Shown here piece by piece: positions 61,102 through 64,000 of a stretch of DNA of 64,000 bases. Source of the DNA: Candidatus Binatia bacterium. GTDB taxonomy: Bacteria > Desulfobacterota > Binatia > UBA9968 > JAJDTQ01. Location: contig JAJEAI010000124.1 in assembly GCA_022824205.1 (NCBI GenBank), forward strand, positions 1 through 64,000, written 5' to 3'. The position numbers and the translations under genes are program-made. The notes beneath the pieces were generated by a model. It had not been told where the DNA came from. It saw only the letters and a program-made list of their open reading frames with translations, and did no database searches. The stretch's first letter is position 1. Every line of letters begins with the position of its first letter.

Positions 61102-62510
61102 AGGGCTCGGCGCGGCGCGAGACCCCGCCGTTCGAGCGGCGGCATCGGGTGCACTTCGTCGGCATCGGCGGCGTGGGCATGAGCGGCATCGCGGAGGTGC
61201 TCTTGAACCTGGGCTATGAAGTGAGCGGCTCGGACCTGCAGGAGAGCGACGCCACCCGGCGGCTGCGAGCGCTGGGGGCGGCGGTGCACATCGGCCACGA
61301 CGCCGCCCACCTGCCGGAGGATCTCTCGGTTGTGGTGATCTCCGCGGCGGTGAAGTTCGCCAACCCCGAGGTGACGGCGGCCAAGGAACGGCAGATTCCG
61401 GTGATCCCGCGGGCGGAGATGCTCGTTGAGCTGATGCGCATGAAGTACGGCGTTGCCGTGGCCGGAAGCCACGGCAAGACCACCACCACGTCGATGATCG
61501 GCCACGTGCTCACCGAGGCGCACATGGACCCGACCCTGGTCATCGGCGGCCGGGTGCGCTCGCTCGCGGGCAACGCTCAGATGGGCAAGGGCGACATCCT
61601 GGTGGCCGAGGCCGACGAGAGCGACGGCACGTTCCTGCTCCTCTCCCCGGCGGTGGCCGTGGTGACCAACATCGACCGCGAGCACATCGATTACTACGGC
61701 ACCCCCGAAGCCCTGGCCGATGCCTTTCTGGCGTTCGTCAACAAGGTGCCGTTCTACGGCGTCGCCGTGCTCTGCCTGGACAACCCGACGGTGCGCGCGC
61801 TGATGCCCCGGGTCAAGAAGCGGGTGGTGACCTACGGCCTTTCGGCCGACGCCGACTTCAACGCCGACCGCGTGGCAACCCGGCAAATGGAGTCGACGTT
61901 TTCGGTGCGGCACCGTGGCCGCGCTCTCGGGACCGTGGCACTGCCCATGCCCGGCCGCCACAGCGTCGCCAACGCGCTGGCCGCCCTTGCCGTGGCGGCC
62001 GAGCTGGGGGTGGCGTTCGATCGAGCGGCCTCGGCCCTGGGGGCCTTCGCCGGCATTCACCGGCGCTCGGAGATCAAGGGAGAGGTGGCCGGAGTGTTGG
62101 TCATGGACGACTACGGGCACCATCCCGCCGAGATCGAGACCACCTTGCAGGCCATCACGGAGGGGTGGGGCCGGCCGTTGACGGTGGTGTTCCAGCCGCA
62201 CCGTTTCAGCCGCACGAAGGATCTGTTCGAGGACTTCGTGCCGGCCTTCGACCGCGCTGACCGGCTGATCCTCACGGAGATCTACGCCGCCGGAGAGGAG
62301 CCCGTGCCGGGTGTCAGCGGCGAGGAACTGTATCGGGCCATTCGGCGTCGGGGCCACATGGACGTCGAGTACGTCGCCTCCGGGGATGCAATTGCCGGAG
62401 GGTTGATGCCCCGACTGGAGGAAGGGGACATGGTCCTCACCCTCGGGGCGGGGGACGTCTACAAGGTCGGGGAGGCTTTGCTTGAGTGCCTGCGGGAACA
62501 GCGCCCATGA
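61098..62510 (+). CDS. murC: UDP-N-acetylmuramate-L-alanine ligase
   Basis: HFVGIGGVGMSGIAEVL, VAGSHGKTTTTSMIGHVL, EADESDGTFLLLSP, DDYGHHPAEI. Confidence 0.97.
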   Translation: MKGSARRETPPFERRHRVHFVGIGGVGMSGIAEVLLNLGYEVSGSDLQESDATRRLRALGAAVHIGHDAAHLPEDLSVVVISAAVKFANPEVTAAKERQIPVIPRAEMLVELMRMKYGVAVAGSHGKTTTTSMIGHVLTEAHMDPTLVIGGRVRSLAGNAQMGKGDILVAEADESDGTFLLLSPAVAVVTNIDREHIDYYGTPEALADAFLAFVNKVPFYGVAVLCLDNPTVRALMPRVKKRVVTYGLSADADFNADRVATRQMESTFSVRHRGRALGTVALPMPGRHSVANALAALAVAAELGVAFDRAASALGAFAGIHRRSEIKGEVAGVLVMDDYGHHPAEIETTLQAITEGWGRPLTVVFQPHRFSRTKDLFEDFVPAFDRADRLILTEIYAAGEEPVPGVSGEELYRAIRRRGHMDVEYVASGDAIAGGLMPRLEEGDMVLTLGAGDVYKVGEALLECLREQRP

Positions 62511-63421
62511 GCACGGACCGGTTGGCCGCGGACCTCGGCGGCATCGCCGGCCTGGAGGTCAAGGCGGGCGAGCCCCTGGCCCGTTACACCTCCTTCAAGG
62601 TCGGTGGTCCGGCGGATTGCTTCGTCGAGGCGCATACGACGGCGGGCCTGAGCGCCTGCCTGGAGCTGCTGGCGCGGCAGTCCGTTCCGTTCCTGCTGCT
62701 GGGCAACGGCAGCAACATGCTGGTGAGCGATCATGGCGTGCGCGGCGCGGTGCTGCGGCTGCGCGGGGAGTTCCGCCGGGTGCGCTGGCTGGACGACGGA
62801 GCGCGCGTGGGCGCGTCCTGCGCCGTGAGCCGGCTGGTGCGCGAGGCGGTGCGCCGCGGACTCGGAGGGTTGGAGTTCGCGGAGGGGATTCCCGGCAGTG
62901 TCGGAGGCTCACTGGTGATGAACGCGGGCGCATACGGATCGGAGATGGAACGCGTGGTGTCCAGGGTTGAGGGGCTCACCGCGGCGGGTGCGTCGTTGGC
63001 GTTCGGGCGCGACGAGCTGCACTTCGCCTACCGCGAGACGCGGCTTCCCGCGGGCGCGGTGGTGACCCGCGTGGAACTCGCGCTCACGCCGGACGCGCCC
63101 GCGGCGGCGGAGACGCGCATGCGCGAGATCATGGCGCGCCGGCGTGCCAGTCAACCGTCCGGCCGCCCGAACTTCGGGTCGGTCTTCCGCAATCCGCCGG
63201 GGGACCACGCCGGCCGGCTGATCGAGGCGGCGGGGCTCAAGGGACTGCGCGTGGGACGCGCGGAAGTGTCCCGGCACCATGCCAACTTCATCCAGAACCT
63301 CGGCGGGGCGCGCGCCGAGGATGTCCGGCGACTGATCGAGCAGGTGTGCGGCGCGGTGGAGAGCCGTTTCGCGGTCACCTTGCAGCCGGAGGTTCGATTC
63401 GTCGGGGAATGGCCGCGATGA
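62507..63421 (+). CDS. murB: UDP-N-acetylmuramate dehydrogenase
   Basis: YTSFKVGGPADCFVE, LLLGNGSNMLVSD, GIPGSVGGSLVMNAGAYGSEM, GSVFRNPPGDHAGRLIEAAGLKG. Confidence 0.96.
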   Translation: MSTDRLAADLGGIAGLEVKAGEPLARYTSFKVGGPADCFVEAHTTAGLSACLELLARQSVPFLLLGNGSNMLVSDHGVRGAVLRLRGEFRRVRWLDDGARVGASCAVSRLVREAVRRGLGGLEFAEGIPGSVGGSLVMNAGAYGSEMERVVSRVEGLTAAGASLAFGRDELHFAYRETRLPAGAVVTRVELALTPDAPAAAETRMREIMARRRASQPSGRPNFGSVFRNPPGDHAGRLIEAAGLKGLRVGRAEVSRHHANFIQNLGGARAEDVRRLIEQVCGAVESRFAVTLQPEVRFVGEWPR

Positions 63422-64000
63422 GCACACAGGCGGGAAGATTCCGGTCCCACCGCGTGGGGGTCCTTTACGGCGGTCCTTCCGCGGAGCGGGAGGTGTCGCT
63501 GGTGTCGGGCAAGGAAGTGGCCGGCGCCCTGCGGGAACGCGGTTACGCGTCGGTGTCGCTCATCGACGTGGAGCCGGATCTGCCCGCGCGCCTGCGCGAG
63601 GAACGCATCGACGTGGCCTTCATCGCGCTTCACGGCAAGCTCGGCGAGGACGGCTGCGTGCAAGGGCTCCTGGAGGTCATGGGGATTCCCTACACGGGCT
63701 CGGGGGTGACCGCCTCGGCGCTGTGCATGGACAAGGTTCTGGCCAAGCAGGTGCTGCTGCGCAACCGCGTTCCCACGCCGGCCTACGAGGTGGTGGCCGC
63801 GGACCGCTGGGAGGACGCCAGACTGCCGCTGCCGGTGGTGGTCAAGCCGCGCGCCGAAGGGTCCACGATCGGCGTCACCATCGTACGCCGGCGGCCCGAC
63901 ATGGCGCGGGCGGTGCGCGACGCCTGCCGCTTCGACCGCGACGCGCTGGTGGAGACCTATGTGCCGGGCCAAGAGATCACGGTGGGCCTTCTCAACGGCG
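63418..64000 (+). CDS. ddl: D-alanine-D-alanine ligase, truncated by window end
   Basis: VGVLYGGPSAEREVSLVSGKEVAGAL, FIALHGKLGEDGCVQGLLEVMGIPYTGSGVTASALCMDK. Confidence 0.93.
   Translation, partial: MSTQAGRFRSHRVGVLYGGPSAEREVSLVSGKEVAGALRERGYASVSLIDVEPDLPARLREERIDVAFIALHGKLGEDGCVQGLLEVMGIPYTGSGVTASALCMDKVLAKQVLLRNRVPTPAYEVVAADRWEDARLPLPVVVKPRAEGSTIGVTIVRRRPDMARAVRDACRFDRDALVETYVPGQEITVGLLNG

Overview
This is a GC-rich bacterial chromosomal window, mostly core genome with one accessory stretch of about 28-47 kb. In order it contains: (1) a polyamine-type ABC ATPase divergent from agmatine catabolism genes (N-carbamoylputrescine amidase, agmatine deiminase), then queF and dnaB; (2) thiE and an NtrC/NtrB-like pair; (3) the rimP-nusA-ylxR-infB-DUF503-rbfA-truB-rpsO-pnp translation/RNA operon; (4) an M16 peptidase, dut, and a purine block (purB, purC, purS, purQ, purL, purF); (5) an AT-richer insert with a lone RecF/OLD-like AAA ATPase and a GST; (6) a minus-strand operon with a TctABC tripartite tricarboxylate transporter, SMP-30 lactonase, enolase-superfamily enzyme, FCD-type GntR regulator, Udh-like dehydrogenase and a divergent DapA-family enzyme; (7) two tandem hyuB paralogs plus hyuA; (8) an SDR, an FAD oxidase, a zinc-ribbon protein and rnpB; (9) a dcw cluster: mraZ, STAS gene, rsmH, ftsL, ftsI, murE, murF, mraY, murD, ftsW, murG, murC, murB and a truncated ddl. 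The best leads are: a composite repeat (a ~48-75 nt conserved leader plus a long palindrome of dRS3-like ATTCCC-N8-GGGAAT arms) in three full and several partial copies; an mraZ promoter with phased TGGGA boxes and an inverted third box; a STAS gene in the dcw cluster that lacks the usual phosphorylatable Ser motif; the putative uronate/aldarate operon with its divergent aldolase-family enzyme; and the lone AAA ATPase with a possible partner-gene remnant. All calls come from reading the sequence and ORF track; no searches were run.
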